A DNA stretch of 64,000 nt from JAFGIG01 sp964397545 (GTDB taxonomy: Bacteria > SDB-A). Below the pieces are notes generated by a model that was not told where the DNA came from, did not search any database, and was given only the letters and a program-made list of their open reading frames with translations. Position numbers and translations under genes: made by a program. Shown here piece after piece: positions 52,159 through 60,418 of this stretch; position 1 is the first letter of the stretch; every line of letters begins with the position of its first letter. The stretch lies in contig CAYNIW010000001.1 of NCBI GenBank assembly GCA_964397545.1, positions 186,001-250,000 on the forward strand. Reading direction: 5' to 3'.

Positions 52159-54363
52159 TTATCTTTCGGGGGCAAGATAGAGAACAGACAGAGGCGGCAG
52201 AGTTACCTCCACTGAATAAGGATAGGAATGCCATGGTTGTTCGTCTGAATCTATCCTGCCGAAATTTCCTACGTTGCTCCCATAGAAAAATTCGGAATCA
52301 CTGTTCAGCAATTCTCTGTAGGGGGATTTCGAAGGGACTCCTATCCTGTATGCGTGCCGGACTACGGGCGTGAAATTGCAAATTACGATGACATGATCTT
52401 TTTTATTTTTGCTCCATCTGACAAAAGAAATCACGGAGCTGTCCGAATCGTAAAAATCTATCCATGAAAAACCTTCGTAACTGAAATCCTCTTCCCAAAG
52501 AGCCGGTGTTTCTTTATATGTTTTAACTAAATCACAAACAAATTTTTTCAGTTTTGAGTGAGGTTCATAACTTAAAAGGTGCCAGTCGAGGCTTTTGTCG
52601 AACTGCCATTCATCCCACTGACCGATTTCCGATCCCATGAACAGAAGTTTTTTCCCGGGATGAGCAAACATGTATCCGAGAGCAAGGCGGGTATTGGCGA
52701 ATTTCTGCCAGTAATCTCCAGGCATTTTTGATATCAGAGAGCACTTGCCGTGGACAACTTCATCGTGAGAAACAGGAAGTATGAAGTTTTCTGTGAAAGC
52801 GTATAAAAGCGAAAAAGTGATGTCGTTCCTGTGAAACTTCCTGAAAACGGGATCTTTGCTCATGTATCTGAAAAAATCGTTCATCCAACCCATGTTCCAT
52901 TTGAAAGCAAAACCGAGGCCTCCGAGGTAAACTGGTTTTGAGACCATGGGCCAGCTTGTTGACTCTTCAGCTATCATCAGGGCGGTCGGGTATAGTTCAT
53001 AAATTTTTAAGTTGAGTGTTTTTAAAAATTCAATGGCTTCGAGGTTTTCTTTGCCGCCGTATTTGTTGGGAATCCACTCCCCTTCTTTTTTCGAGTAGTC
53101 GAGATAGAGCATTGATGCGACGGCGTCGACTCTCAAGCCGTCTATATGGAATTTGTCGAACCAGAAGATCGCGTTGGAGATAAGAAATGATTTTACTTCA
53201 CACCTGGCGTAATTGAATACGAGCGTTCCCCAGTCCGGGTTCTGCGCCTGTTTGGGGTCTTGGTGTTCGTAAAGGGCTGTCCCGTCGAACATGGCAAGAG
53301 CGTGAGTGTCTTTTGGAAAATGACCGGGAACCCAGTCGAGTATTACGCCGATTCCTGCTCTGTGCAGGCTGTCCACGAGATATCTGAAATCGTCAGGCGT
53401 CCCGTATCTGCTTGTCGGCGCGTAATAACCGGTGACCTGATACCCCCAAGAGTCGTCGAGAGGATGTTCGGCGACAGGCATAAATTCGACGTAGTTGAAA
53501 CCTGTTTCCTGAAGATACGGAATCAAAACCTGGGGAAGGTTCCTGTAAGAAATATCGGAGACGGAGTCTTTTTCCGCTTTTTTCATCCAGCTCGAAATAT
53601 GCATTTCGTATATTGCGACAGGTCTGTCTATGGGGAGATTTCTGTTATTCATCCATTCGGTATCATTCCATTGATATTTTGTCAGATCAAATACAGATGA
53701 AGCTGTCCGCGGCCTTTTTTCGAAATAAAAACCGTAGGGATCGGTGCGGATCGTTATGGTGTTTTGACAGGTTTTAATTTCGTATTTATATAACGATCCT
53801 TCCTCTAAACCTGGGATAAAAAGCTCCCATATACCGCTGTTGCCGCGGGACCTCATCGGGTGGCGTCTTCCATCCCAGTGGTTGAAGTCGCCGACTACAC
53901 TCACTCTTCTCGCGTTGGGAGCCCAGACTGCGAATACTGTTCCTTTTAGCGATTCGAAAACCATTACGTGAGCACCGAGCTTCTCATAAGCCATTATGTT
54001 TGAACCTTCGTTAAAAAGATAAAGGTCGTAGTCGGAAAGAACCGGCGGAAGCCTGTAAGGGTCGTCAATAACGATGTAATTACTGTTGTCCCATGAGCAT
54101 TTTATCCTGTATGGGAAAAACTGTCCGTTATCCGGGAATATCCCTTCGAAAAGTCCGTCTTCATGTATTATTTCGGCTTTTATAGTCTCTTTGTTTCCGA
54201 TTATTTGGACGTCATGGGCGTCCGGCAGGAAAACTCTGACGGAAAGGACGGTTGAATCTCCGAATTTCTTTCTGTGCATGCCGAGTATCGAAAACGGGTC
54301 GAAGATGTCTGAATCGACTACGGATTTAATTTCAGACTCTGTCAAAGTCATCTTATAGGTCAT
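52159..54363 (-). CDS. glgB: 1,4-alpha-glucan branching enzyme GlgB
   Basis: A 734-residue GH13 enzyme that makes alpha-1,6 branches in glycogen. An N-terminal CBM48/branching-enzyme domain (FDPFSILGMHRKKFGDSTVLSVR, VFAVWAPNARRVSVVGDFNHWDGR) precedes the catalytic barrel: WGYQVTGYYAPTSRYG, DWVPGHFPKD, nucleophile in IDGLRVDAVASMLYLDYSKKEGEW, acid/base MIAEESTSWP, and VLPVSHDEVVHGK. The length is normal. The start (MTYKMTLTES) overlaps the upstream gene by 4 nt. It is the last gene of an sppA - unknown - glgB run; no other glycogen gene is in the window. Confidence 0.95.
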   Translation of the reverse strand: MTYKMTLTESEIKSVVDSDIFDPFSILGMHRKKFGDSTVLSVRVFLPDAHDVQIIGNKETIKAEIIHEDGLFEGIFPDNGQFFPYRIKCSWDNSNYIVIDDPYRLPPVLSDYDLYLFNEGSNIMAYEKLGAHVMVFESLKGTVFAVWAPNARRVSVVGDFNHWDGRRHPMRSRGNSGIWELFIPGLEEGSLYKYEIKTCQNTITIRTDPYGFYFEKRPRTASSVFDLTKYQWNDTEWMNNRNLPIDRPVAIYEMHISSWMKKAEKDSVSDISYRNLPQVLIPYLQETGFNYVEFMPVAEHPLDDSWGYQVTGYYAPTSRYGTPDDFRYLVDSLHRAGIGVILDWVPGHFPKDTHALAMFDGTALYEHQDPKQAQNPDWGTLVFNYARCEVKSFLISNAIFWFDKFHIDGLRVDAVASMLYLDYSKKEGEWIPNKYGGKENLEAIEFLKTLNLKIYELYPTALMIAEESTSWPMVSKPVYLGGLGFAFKWNMGWMNDFFRYMSKDPVFRKFHRNDITFSLLYAFTENFILPVSHDEVVHGKCSLISKMPGDYWQKFANTRLALGYMFAHPGKKLLFMGSEIGQWDEWQFDKSLDWHLLSYEPHSKLKKFVCDLVKTYKETPALWEEDFSYEGFSWIDFYDSDSSVISFVRWSKNKKDHVIVICNFTPVVRHAYRIGVPSKSPYRELLNSDSEFFYGSNVGNFGRIDSDEQPWHSYPYSVEVTLPPLSVLYLAPER

Positions 54364-55685
54364 CTTCTCTCCTTCAGGGTAAGGTCTCCGAATATCAAGT
54401 CAGCCCATGTATCTCTCCTGCCGGGATTTGCGTTCGACGGAAGAGAAGCAAAAGTTATTTTTTCTTCATCTACATCACGGTATTTAAACAGAACCGGTAT
54501 CGTTCTGATCTCTCCTACGATATTCAGCGTTTTTTTCATTTCCTCAAGGGGTATTTCGACAAGTAGTATTGTAGTCGTCTCTGACTGAGAAAGTGTTTTC
54601 GCCTCAACAGGCGTGTTTCCGAAATAATTTTCCGTCTTCAAGGGTGCAAATTCATAGCCGGCGTTTTTTTGAGGAAATATTGAGATTTCGAAAAAGATTT
54701 CCGGAAACAATGGATTTGAGGCGAATATGGAAAGAAGGTCTTTGCCCGGGATTATCTCGCCGTCCTGAAGATAGATCAGTAATTCGAGATAACTGCCGGA
54801 TATTCCTCCAATGATCCTGAATGAAGGGTCAAATCCCGTGTAAGATGAGGCAGATACAGAGAAATTGTATCCAAGGAAAGCAGACCAGACATTCAAAAGT
54901 TCCGCCACCTCTTCTCTCGGCAGGAGGCTCCATGGTTCGTCAGGGAAAAATCTGTCGTCGTTCGGAAGGTTGAAAAGAAAAACCAGGTCTTTGCCTCTCA
55001 GCGAGAAAGAATCATTTTGGTGCACATAAGATTTCGGAGAATATCCGAAGAATTCCGGTTCGAAATATATCGTGCCCGGGATAGACCAAATGCACTGTTC
55101 AATACCCTGAAATGAATGACATTCGTCAAGCATAATCCAGTATTCGGGAGACTGCGCGAGACAAAGGCGGTCCTGGGATAGATATAAAATGCTTTTCATA
55201 TCTCGGCCTCCGTCTTTGAACAGTTCTTTAGACAGGAGATTGTAAAAAAGAGGTGAAAATTTATCTTCGAAAAGAAAGACAAGTTCCATTGTTCTCGATA
55301 CGAGATCGCTTTGCTGAGAGAGTTTTAGATAAACGCCCTTTTTGTCTGAAAAAACATTGACGGCGCAGACAGTTTCAATAGAAAAAATTCCGTTTACAGA
55401 AGGGAATAGTTCGCTGTGAGACAGGAGGGACCCGGAATTATCGAGGATGACCATTCTGAATTTTGTCGATGAGAGGTTTGAATATTTTAAAAACAGAACT
55501 TTGCTTTCAACTGCAGGACTCACCAAATCGCATATCATCGAATCGGTAAGCCTTCCGTCCGGGCATCTGAATTCCGCGATGGAAACTGTCATGCCTGAAG
55601 TTACCGAGAGGTCCCCTTGCGTAAGAGGTATTTTACCGGCTATCTCTCCTGCCTGCAGGGATAAGATGGCGATGAGAAAAATCAT
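54360..55685 (-). CDS. Exported protein of unknown function, possible CBM9/DOMON-like C-terminal domain
   Basis: A 441-residue protein with a short signal-like start (MIFLIAILSLQAGE). No catalytic domain is recognised. The last ~75 residues (ILLVEIPLEEMKKTLNIVGEIRTIPVLFKYRDVDEEKITFASLPS) and the closing RRDTWADLIFGDLTL recall the CBM9/DOMON-type beta-sandwich, where a tryptophan-containing strand ends the fold. The ATG follows the sppA stop by 2 nt (translational coupling), and its end overlaps glgB by 4 nt. A link to glucan handling is possible from glgB, but is only inference. Confidence 0.55.
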   Translation of the reverse strand: MIFLIAILSLQAGEIAGKIPLTQGDLSVTSGMTVSIAEFRCPDGRLTDSMICDLVSPAVESKVLFLKYSNLSSTKFRMVILDNSGSLLSHSELFPSVNGIFSIETVCAVNVFSDKKGVYLKLSQQSDLVSRTMELVFLFEDKFSPLFYNLLSKELFKDGGRDMKSILYLSQDRLCLAQSPEYWIMLDECHSFQGIEQCIWSIPGTIYFEPEFFGYSPKSYVHQNDSFSLRGKDLVFLFNLPNDDRFFPDEPWSLLPREEVAELLNVWSAFLGYNFSVSASSYTGFDPSFRIIGGISGSYLELLIYLQDGEIIPGKDLLSIFASNPLFPEIFFEISIFPQKNAGYEFAPLKTENYFGNTPVEAKTLSQSETTTILLVEIPLEEMKKTLNIVGEIRTIPVLFKYRDVDEEKITFASLPSNANPGRRDTWADLIFGDLTLKERR

Positions 55686-55687
55686 TT

Positions 55688-57415
55688 TCAGCGGATGTCG
55701 ACTTTATAAGGGAACATGAAAAATATTTGGAGTGAATTATGAAAGACAATTTCATATCCTTCGGGAAATATATCTTTCGCAATCTTCAACCATGCCCTTC
55801 TTTTTAGGTTCTTTAAATTCAATGTGGGTTCAGGATAAATTTCTATGCCGATGCTCGTTTCTATTGGTATGTCAGCGAGATCTTTGGCGATGCTGACAGC
55901 GGCGGCAAGACCGCCTATAGTGTCGGCAAGTCCGATTTCACAGGCTTGTGTCCCGGTCCAGATCCGACCCCCTGCTATAGATTCGACGAACGCTGAATCG
56001 AGACCCCTGGTTTTTGATACTTCGGAGGTGAAAAGGATGTAGGCTTCATCAGCGTAGCTGTGCAATATTTGAGCCTCTCTATCGCTCAGTTGTCTGTAAA
56101 CGGACATGAAATCGGACGATAGATTTGTTTTTACAGTGTCGACAGAAAGTCCCGTTTTCAGGAGAAGTCCGGAAAAATCCGGTTTTACCATGAAAACTCC
56201 TATGGATCCTGTAATAGTGAATTCAGAACATACTATGACATTGCCATACATGGATATAAAATATCCCCCGGAAGCGGAGACATCCCCCATAGATATCACC
56301 ACTGGTTTCCTGCTGCTGGCATACTGGACCGCTTTAGCTATGGCAAAAGATGCGTCAAGATCACCGCCGGGACTGTTGATTCTTATGACTACGGCTTTTA
56401 TATTTTCATCTTCCGCGATTTTTATTATGTATTCTGCAATTGAACGTGCGTCTTGGGAGTCGTAGGATCCTATAAGCGAATTATCTCCGTAAGAGATCTC
56501 CCCTTCTATGAATATCACGCATACGGGTTTTTCTCTTGAAAAAGCATTGATGTCCTGAGACAGATATTTTCTCGGATTTATGGAAGCATCCCTGAGATTC
56601 AGAGAATAAATCAAATTTTCATATGATTCGAGGCCGTCGACGAGATTAAGCGATAAAGCCTTGGCCGCCGAAAGATATGGGCCGCTGTCGAGAATTTCAT
56701 TAAATGGAAGAAAAAGTTTATCTCTGCTTTTTTGAACTTCAGAGACATAATTTTCGTGAATTGAAAAAAGTATATTTTCAAGGTCTTCTCGTGAAGCGGG
56801 TGATAATGAAGAATCCGTCAGGACATTGGGGGCGGATTTATAGTCGCCTCTGCTGAAAACTTCCCATCTTATGCCGAGTTTATCGGATAGGCCTGAGTAA
56901 AACATGACAGTGGCGGACAAACCGTTTATAAATAATGATCCCGTAGGAGAAAGAAAAATAGAGTCCGCCGCTGATGCGAGATAATACTCTTTGTCAGATA
57001 CGCCATAAAGATAAGCAAACACTCTCTTGCCTTTTTTTCTGAAAAGTTCTATTTCCTTTCTGATGTCGGAGATGCTGGACCATCCGTTGTCAATAGTATG
57101 GATTTCGAGAAAAATCGTCTGAATTTGCTCGTCGTTTCTGGCTTTTCTTATCGCCTGGATAATATCTTCGAGTGTCATGTCATTATTTTCCGATATCAAA
57201 TCGACGGGGTAGTATCCGGGAATTTCCCTGTAGTTTCCTGAAAGCTTTATGTATAGACATGAAGCGTCTTCGCTTGGTCTGTATGAGATGTTCTTAAAAA
57301 AATCAAAGATTAAACGTGATAGGAAGGTCGTGAAGAAAAAGGCGCATAAAATAAATATTGCCAAAGACAGCTTTATCAAAACGCCTTTTCTCGTGTATTT
57401 TGATTTAGAAGACAT
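55688..57415 (-). CDS. sppA: Signal peptide peptidase SppA, long (67K) form
   Basis: A 575-residue membrane-anchored serine protease that degrades cleaved signal peptides in the periplasm. An N-terminal transmembrane helix (LIKLSLAIFILCAFFFTTF) is followed by two ClpP-fold repeats, as in the Escherichia coli 67K form. The catalytic lysine region is FSRGDYKSAPNVLTD and the nucleophile region is VVISMGDVSASGGYFISMYG (Ser in SASGGY). ITGSIGVFMVKPDFSGLLLKTG is also conserved. There is no Shine-Dalgarno; a promoter ends ~8 nt before the ATG. It heads the operon with the unknown protein and glgB. Confidence 0.93.
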   Translation of the reverse strand: MSSKSKYTRKGVLIKLSLAIFILCAFFFTTFLSRLIFDFFKNISYRPSEDASCLYIKLSGNYREIPGYYPVDLISENNDMTLEDIIQAIRKARNDEQIQTIFLEIHTIDNGWSSISDIRKEIELFRKKGKRVFAYLYGVSDKEYYLASAADSIFLSPTGSLFINGLSATVMFYSGLSDKLGIRWEVFSRGDYKSAPNVLTDSSLSPASREDLENILFSIHENYVSEVQKSRDKLFLPFNEILDSGPYLSAAKALSLNLVDGLESYENLIYSLNLRDASINPRKYLSQDINAFSREKPVCVIFIEGEISYGDNSLIGSYDSQDARSIAEYIIKIAEDENIKAVVIRINSPGGDLDASFAIAKAVQYASSRKPVVISMGDVSASGGYFISMYGNVIVCSEFTITGSIGVFMVKPDFSGLLLKTGLSVDTVKTNLSSDFMSVYRQLSDREAQILHSYADEAYILFTSEVSKTRGLDSAFVESIAGGRIWTGTQACEIGLADTIGGLAAAVSIAKDLADIPIETSIGIEIYPEPTLNLKNLKRRAWLKIAKDIFPEGYEIVFHNSLQIFFMFPYKVDIR

Positions 57416-57423
57416 TTAAGTAT

Positions 57424-57451
57424 AGAATATGTTTTTTTTATAGTGTGTCAA
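57424..57451 (-). promoter_or_regulatory. sppA promoter, near-leaderless type
   Basis: Minus strand: TTGACA (57451-57446), 16-bp spacer, TATTCT (57429-57424). The transcript would begin ~2 nt before the ATG at 57415. Divergent from the tRNA promoter, 34 bp away. Confidence 0.6.
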
Positions 57452-57485
57452 CTTTTTTTTGTCGCTGTAATTTCAAATTTTTTCG

Positions 57486-57514
57486 TTGACAAATAGTTTT
57501 GTGATAATTATATT
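57486..57514 (+). promoter_or_regulatory. tRNA operon promoter
   Basis: TTGACA (57486-57491), 17-bp spacer, TATATT (57509-57514). The predicted start near 57521 is a few nt before tRNA-Glu. A weaker TTGACT-N17-TAACTT (57612-57640) precedes tRNA-Thr and may be a second promoter. Confidence 0.75.
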
Positions 57515-57526
57515 ATCGAATTCCGA

Positions 57527-57598
57527 GGCGGTATCGTCTAGGGGTCAGGACGGGTGGTTCTCAGCCATCAAACCGGGGTTCGATTCCCCGTACCGCCA
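57527..57598 (+). tRNA. tRNA-Glu (anticodon CTC)
   Basis: Complete cloverleaf: acceptor GGCGGTA/TACCGCC, short D stem, anticodon stem GGTGG/CCATC with loop TTCTCAG (anticodon CTC, 57560-57562), T arm CGGGG-TTCGATT-CCCCG. Discriminator A; the 3' CCA is not encoded. Confidence 0.95.
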
Positions 57599-57656
57599 CT
57601 TGCAAAAAAACTTGACTTTTTTATCTATAGTTGTTAACTTAAACGTCTTAAATTTC

Positions 57657-57729
57657 GCTGGCGTAGCTCAGCCGGTAGAGCAGCTGATTTGTAATCAGCA
57701 GGTCGGGGGTTCAAATCCCTTCGCCAGCT
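57657..57729 (+). tRNA. tRNA-Thr (anticodon TGT)
   Basis: Acceptor GCTGGCG/CGCCAGC, D arm GCTCAGCCGGTAGAGC, anticodon stem GCTGA/TCAGC with loop TTTGTAA (anticodon TGT, 57690-57692), T loop TTCAAAT. CCA not encoded. Confidence 0.96.
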
Positions 57730-57746
57730 ATTGCGAAGCAGATATA

Positions 57747-57828
57747 GGCGAGGTTCCCGAGTGGTCAAAGGGAGCAGACTGTAAATCTGTTGCCAGTGGC
57801 TTCGTAGGTTCGAATCCTACCCTCGCCA
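57747..57828 (+). tRNA. tRNA-Tyr (anticodon GTA)
   Basis: Acceptor GGCGAGG/CCTCGCC, anticodon stem GCAGA/TCTGT with loop CTGTAAA (anticodon GTA, 57781-57783), a long variable arm as expected for bacterial tRNA-Tyr, T loop TTCGAAT. CCA not encoded. Confidence 0.96.
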
Positions 57829-57834
57829 TTTTCT

Positions 57835-57907
57835 GCGGGAGTAGCTCAGTTGGTAGAGCTTCGGCCTTCCAAGCCGATTGTCGCGGGTTCGAATCCCGTC
57901 TCCCGCT
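57835..57907 (+). tRNA. tRNA-Gly (anticodon TCC)
   Basis: Acceptor GCGGGAG/CTCCCGC, D arm GCTCAGTTGGTAGAGC, anticodon stem TCGGC/GCCGA with loop CTTCCAA (anticodon TCC, 57868-57870), T loop TTCGAAT. CCA not encoded. Confidence 0.96.
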
Positions 57908-57914
57908 TTTTTAT

Positions 57915-57987
57915 GCCCCTGTAGCTCAGGTGGCAGAGCGCATCCTTGGTAAGGATGAGGTCACCGGTTCAATTCCGGTCAGGGGCT
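57915..57987 (+). tRNA. tRNA-Thr (anticodon GGT)
   Basis: Acceptor GCCCCTG/CAGGGGC, D arm GCTCAGGTGGCAGAGC, anticodon stem CATCC/GGATG with loop TTGGTAA (anticodon GGT, 57948-57950), T loop TTCAATT. Last tRNA before tuf, the classic Thr-tRNA/tuf arrangement. Confidence 0.96.
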
Positions 57988-58041
57988 TTGAGCCTCGATT
58001 TAGTTAGAAAAAAATTACGGAATTCAACAAAGGAGAGGGAT

Positions 58042-59244
58042 ATGGCGAAGGAGAAGTTTGAGAGGAGTAAGCCTCATTTGAATATAGGCACGATAGGTCA
58101 CGTGGATCACGGTAAGAGCACGTTGACGAGCGCGATAACAAAAGCGTTGAAGGTGAAGGGATTTGCGGATTATGTTCCATTTGATTTGATAGACAAGGCG
58201 CCGGAGGAGAAGGCGAGGGGCATAACAATAAATTTAGCTCATATAGAATACGAGACAGGATTGAGGCATTACGCGCACGTAGATTGTCCGGGACACGCGG
58301 ACTACATAAAGAACATGATAACGGGTGCGGCGCAGATGGACGGAGCCATACTGGTTGTGAGCGCGGCGGAGGGTCCGAAGCCTCAGACGAGGGAGCACAT
58401 ATTATTGGCGCGACAGGTGAATGTCCCGTCGATAGTTGTGTATTTGAACAAGGTAGATCAGATGGCAGGTGAGGAGGATTTAATTGATTTGGTGGAGATG
58501 GAGATAAGGGAGCTTCTGAACGAGTATGAGTTTCCTGGAGACGACACGCCGATAGTAAGGGGGAGTGCTTTAGCTGCTATGGAGTGTGACGGAGCCGGAT
58601 GCGACGAGGCATTCAAGAGCATATACGAGTTAATGGAAGCGGTTGACAGTTTTATACCGTTGCCTGCGAGGGACAAGGACAAGCCGTTTATAATGAGTGT
58701 GGAGGATGTATTCAGCATAACCGGCAGAGGGACAGTTGCGACGGGTAGAGTGGAGAGGGGAGTAGTCAAGTCAGGGGACGAGGTAGAGATAGTTGGTTTT
58801 GGGGAGACGAGGAAGACGGTAGCGACGAGTTTAGAGATGTTCAGGAAGATATTGGACTACGCCGAGGCAGGGGACAATGTTGGTGTTTTGTTGAGGGGTG
58901 TAGGCAAAGACGAGATAGAGAGGGGACAGGTAATAGCGAAACCCGGCAGTATAACGCCTCACAAGAGGTTCAAGGCGGAGGTTTACGTATTGAAGAAATC
59001 CGAAGGGGGCAGGCAGAACCCGTTCATGAAGGGATACCGTCCGCAGTTTTATTTCAGGACGACGGACGTAACGGGAGAGATAGCATCATTGCCTGAGGGC
59101 ATGGAAGTTGTGATGCCCGGAGATAACGTAAACATGGAAGTTTCTTTAATAACCACCGTGGCAATGGAAAAGGGTCTGAGGTTCGCCATAAGAGAAGGCG
59201 GAAAGACAGTAGGCGCAGGTGTTGTAACGGAAATTCTGGAATAA
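58042..59244 (+). CDS. tuf: Elongation factor Tu
   Basis: A 400-residue translation GTPase that delivers aminoacyl-tRNA to the ribosome. G motifs GHVDHGKST, the DCPGHADY switch II and NKVD are visible, as are the domain 2 SITGRGTVATGRVERG and domain 3 GKTVGAGVV. ATG follows AAAGGAGAGGG. It is in the tRNA-tuf-rpmG-tRNA-secE-nusG-rplKAJL-rpoB order of many bacteria. Odd: to about 59100 Glu is almost always GAG (29 GAG, 3 GAA by my count) and Lys almost always AAG, whereas after 59100 all six Glu codons are GAA; neighbours use mostly GAA and AAA. This suggests a recombined or converted gene. Confidence 0.97.
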   Translation: MAKEKFERSKPHLNIGTIGHVDHGKSTLTSAITKALKVKGFADYVPFDLIDKAPEEKARGITINLAHIEYETGLRHYAHVDCPGHADYIKNMITGAAQMDGAILVVSAAEGPKPQTREHILLARQVNVPSIVVYLNKVDQMAGEEDLIDLVEMEIRELLNEYEFPGDDTPIVRGSALAAMECDGAGCDEAFKSIYELMEAVDSFIPLPARDKDKPFIMSVEDVFSITGRGTVATGRVERGVVKSGDEVEIVGFGETRKTVATSLEMFRKILDYAEAGDNVGVLLRGVGKDEIERGQVIAKPGSITPHKRFKAEVYVLKKSEGGRQNPFMKGYRPQFYFRTTDVTGEIASLPEGMEVVMPGDNVNMEVSLITTVAMEKGLRFAIREGGKTVGAGVVTEILE

Positions 59245-59256
59245 AAGGACTTTAAT

Positions 59257-59409
59257 ATGCCAAGAGAGATAATTGTTTTGGCTTGCGCTGAATGCAAGCG
59301 TAGAAATTACACTACGAAGAAAAACAAAAAGAAGCACACCGGAAGACTGGAATTCGTAAAATACTGCTCTTTCTGTAATAAGAGAGTGAGTCACAAGGAA
59401 ACAAAATAA
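59257..59409 (+). CDS. rpmG: 50S ribosomal protein L33
   Basis: A 50-residue large-subunit protein, 12 nt after tuf, with AAAAGGA 7-9 nt before the ATG. MPREIIVLACAECKRRNYTT and the later FVKYCSFCNKRVSHKETK give the zinc-binding CxxC...CxxC form. It is the usual gene between tuf and secE. Confidence 0.96.
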   Translation: MPREIIVLACAECKRRNYTTKKNKKKHTGRLEFVKYCSFCNKRVSHKETK

Positions 59410-59410
59410 T

Positions 59411-59484
59411 AGGCCTGTAGCTCTAATTGGTAGAGCGTCGGACTCCAAATCCGGTGGTTGCAGGTTCGAATCCTGCCAGGCCTG
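59411..59484 (+). tRNA. tRNA-Trp (anticodon CCA)
   Basis: Acceptor AGGCCTG/CAGGCCT, D arm GCTCTAATTGGTAGAGC, anticodon stem TCGGA/TCCGG with loop CTCCAAA (anticodon CCA, 59445-59447), T loop TTCGAAT, discriminator G. One nt after rpmG, the conserved position. CCA not encoded. Confidence 0.96.
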
Positions 59485-59512
59485 TAATAACTAATTGTCG
59501 GAAGGAAACCGC

Positions 59513-59716
59513 ATGAAAGCTGTTTTGCAATTATTCAAAAAGTTAAAAGATTTTCTTTTTGAATCTAAACAAGAATTGGGAAGGGTGTCATGGCCCTCAA
59601 AACAGGAATTATGGGATTCGACGATGGTCGTAATTTTCGTGTCGGCTTTGCTTGCTGTGTTCGTAGGCATTTTCGACAGAATTTTCACCACTCTTGTAAG
59701 CTTGATCGTAAGGTAA
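59513..59716 (+). CDS. secE: Preprotein translocase subunit SecE
   Basis: A 67-residue single-span SecE: KLKDFLFESKQELGRVSWPSKQELWDSTMVV is the conserved amphipathic and signature region, followed by one membrane helix (IFVSALLAVFVGIFDRIFTTLVSLI). It is the short form found in most bacteria and stabilises SecY in the translocon. I use the ATG at 59513, which has GGAAGGAA just upstream; the TTG at 59495 is inside that spacer. Confidence 0.95.
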   Translation: MKAVLQLFKKLKDFLFESKQELGRVSWPSKQELWDSTMVVIFVSALLAVFVGIFDRIFTTLVSLIVR

Positions 59717-59720
59717 TCAA

Positions 59721-60404
59721 ATGGGATATGATGAAATAGAAGAAAATTTGATACAAAAAGACGAATCCGAAGAAGATCACGAGCAGTCAGAAGAAACAGT
59801 CGTAGAAGACCCTGATGTAAAATGGTTCACAATACACGTTTATTCGGGTTCTGAAAAAAAAGTGGAATTAATGATATCCGATATGATAAGGGAAAACACG
59901 GAAATGGGAAAAAATATTAACGAAGTCTATACTCCCATTAAAAAGAGTTCTAAAGTCGTCAGAAGCAGAAAATCTGTTGTGAAAAGAGACGGTAAATCTG
60001 TTGTTAAGAGCGACAGCAAATCCGTGATGAAAAGGGTGGTTAAACCGAAGAACCTTTATCCCGGATATATATTCATAAGGATGAAGCCTGAAAAAGAAGT
60101 GATCAGCAGGATTTCGGATTTACCGAACGTCATTAGCTTTCTAGGAGGCAAAAACCCCATTCCTCTGAAAGGCATTGAAGAAGACGAGCTCAAACAGCTG
60201 AGGGAGGAAGGGGATAAAATCGGAAAACTTAACGTCCCTTTTGCCGTCAACGACAGCGTAAAAATTGTGAGCGGCCCTTTTTCTGATTTTATCGGAGTCG
60301 TGGAAAACGTAAACGAAGAAAAACAAAGGTTAAAAGTAATAGTCACAATATTCGGAAGATCTACACCGGTTGAGGTTGATTTCATAGATGCTCAGCCAGT
60401 TTAA
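59721..60404 (+). CDS. nusG: Transcription elongation/antitermination factor NusG with repeat insertion
   Basis: A 227-residue NusG: NGN domain with VKWFTIHVYSGSEKKVELMI and later YPGYIFIRMKPEKEVISRIS, and a KOW domain FAVNDSVKIVSGPFSDFIGVVENVNEEKQRLKVIVTIFGR. It binds RNA polymerase and couples it to Rho or the ribosome. Unusual are a ~30-residue acidic N-terminal extension and, between beta strands of the NGN domain, three 8-residue units, RKSVVKRD, GKSVVKSD and SKSVMKRV (residues 83-106), that are basic and Ser/Val-rich. Four nt after secE, same operon. Confidence 0.93.
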   Translation: MGYDEIEENLIQKDESEEDHEQSEETVVEDPDVKWFTIHVYSGSEKKVELMISDMIRENTEMGKNINEVYTPIKKSSKVVRSRKSVVKRDGKSVVKSDSKSVMKRVVKPKNLYPGYIFIRMKPEKEVISRISDLPNVISFLGGKNPIPLKGIEEDELKQLREEGDKIGKLNVPFAVNDSVKIVSGPFSDFIGVVENVNEEKQRLKVIVTIFGRSTPVEVDFIDAQPV

Positions 60405-60418
60405 AAAAGGGGACTTCG

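Noticed and set aside
53260..53700. 146-codon plus-strand frame
   Set aside because: Antisense to glgB; low-complexity-free but no ribosome site or family.
57486..58007. 173-codon plus-strand open frame across the tRNA genes
   Set aside because: It reads straight through five well-formed tRNAs; no ribosome site or protein family.
57946..58041. Longer tuf start upstream of 58042
   Set aside because: The extension lies in tRNA-Thr and its spacer; the ATG at 58042 has AAAGGAGAGGG and gives the standard EF-Tu N-terminus.
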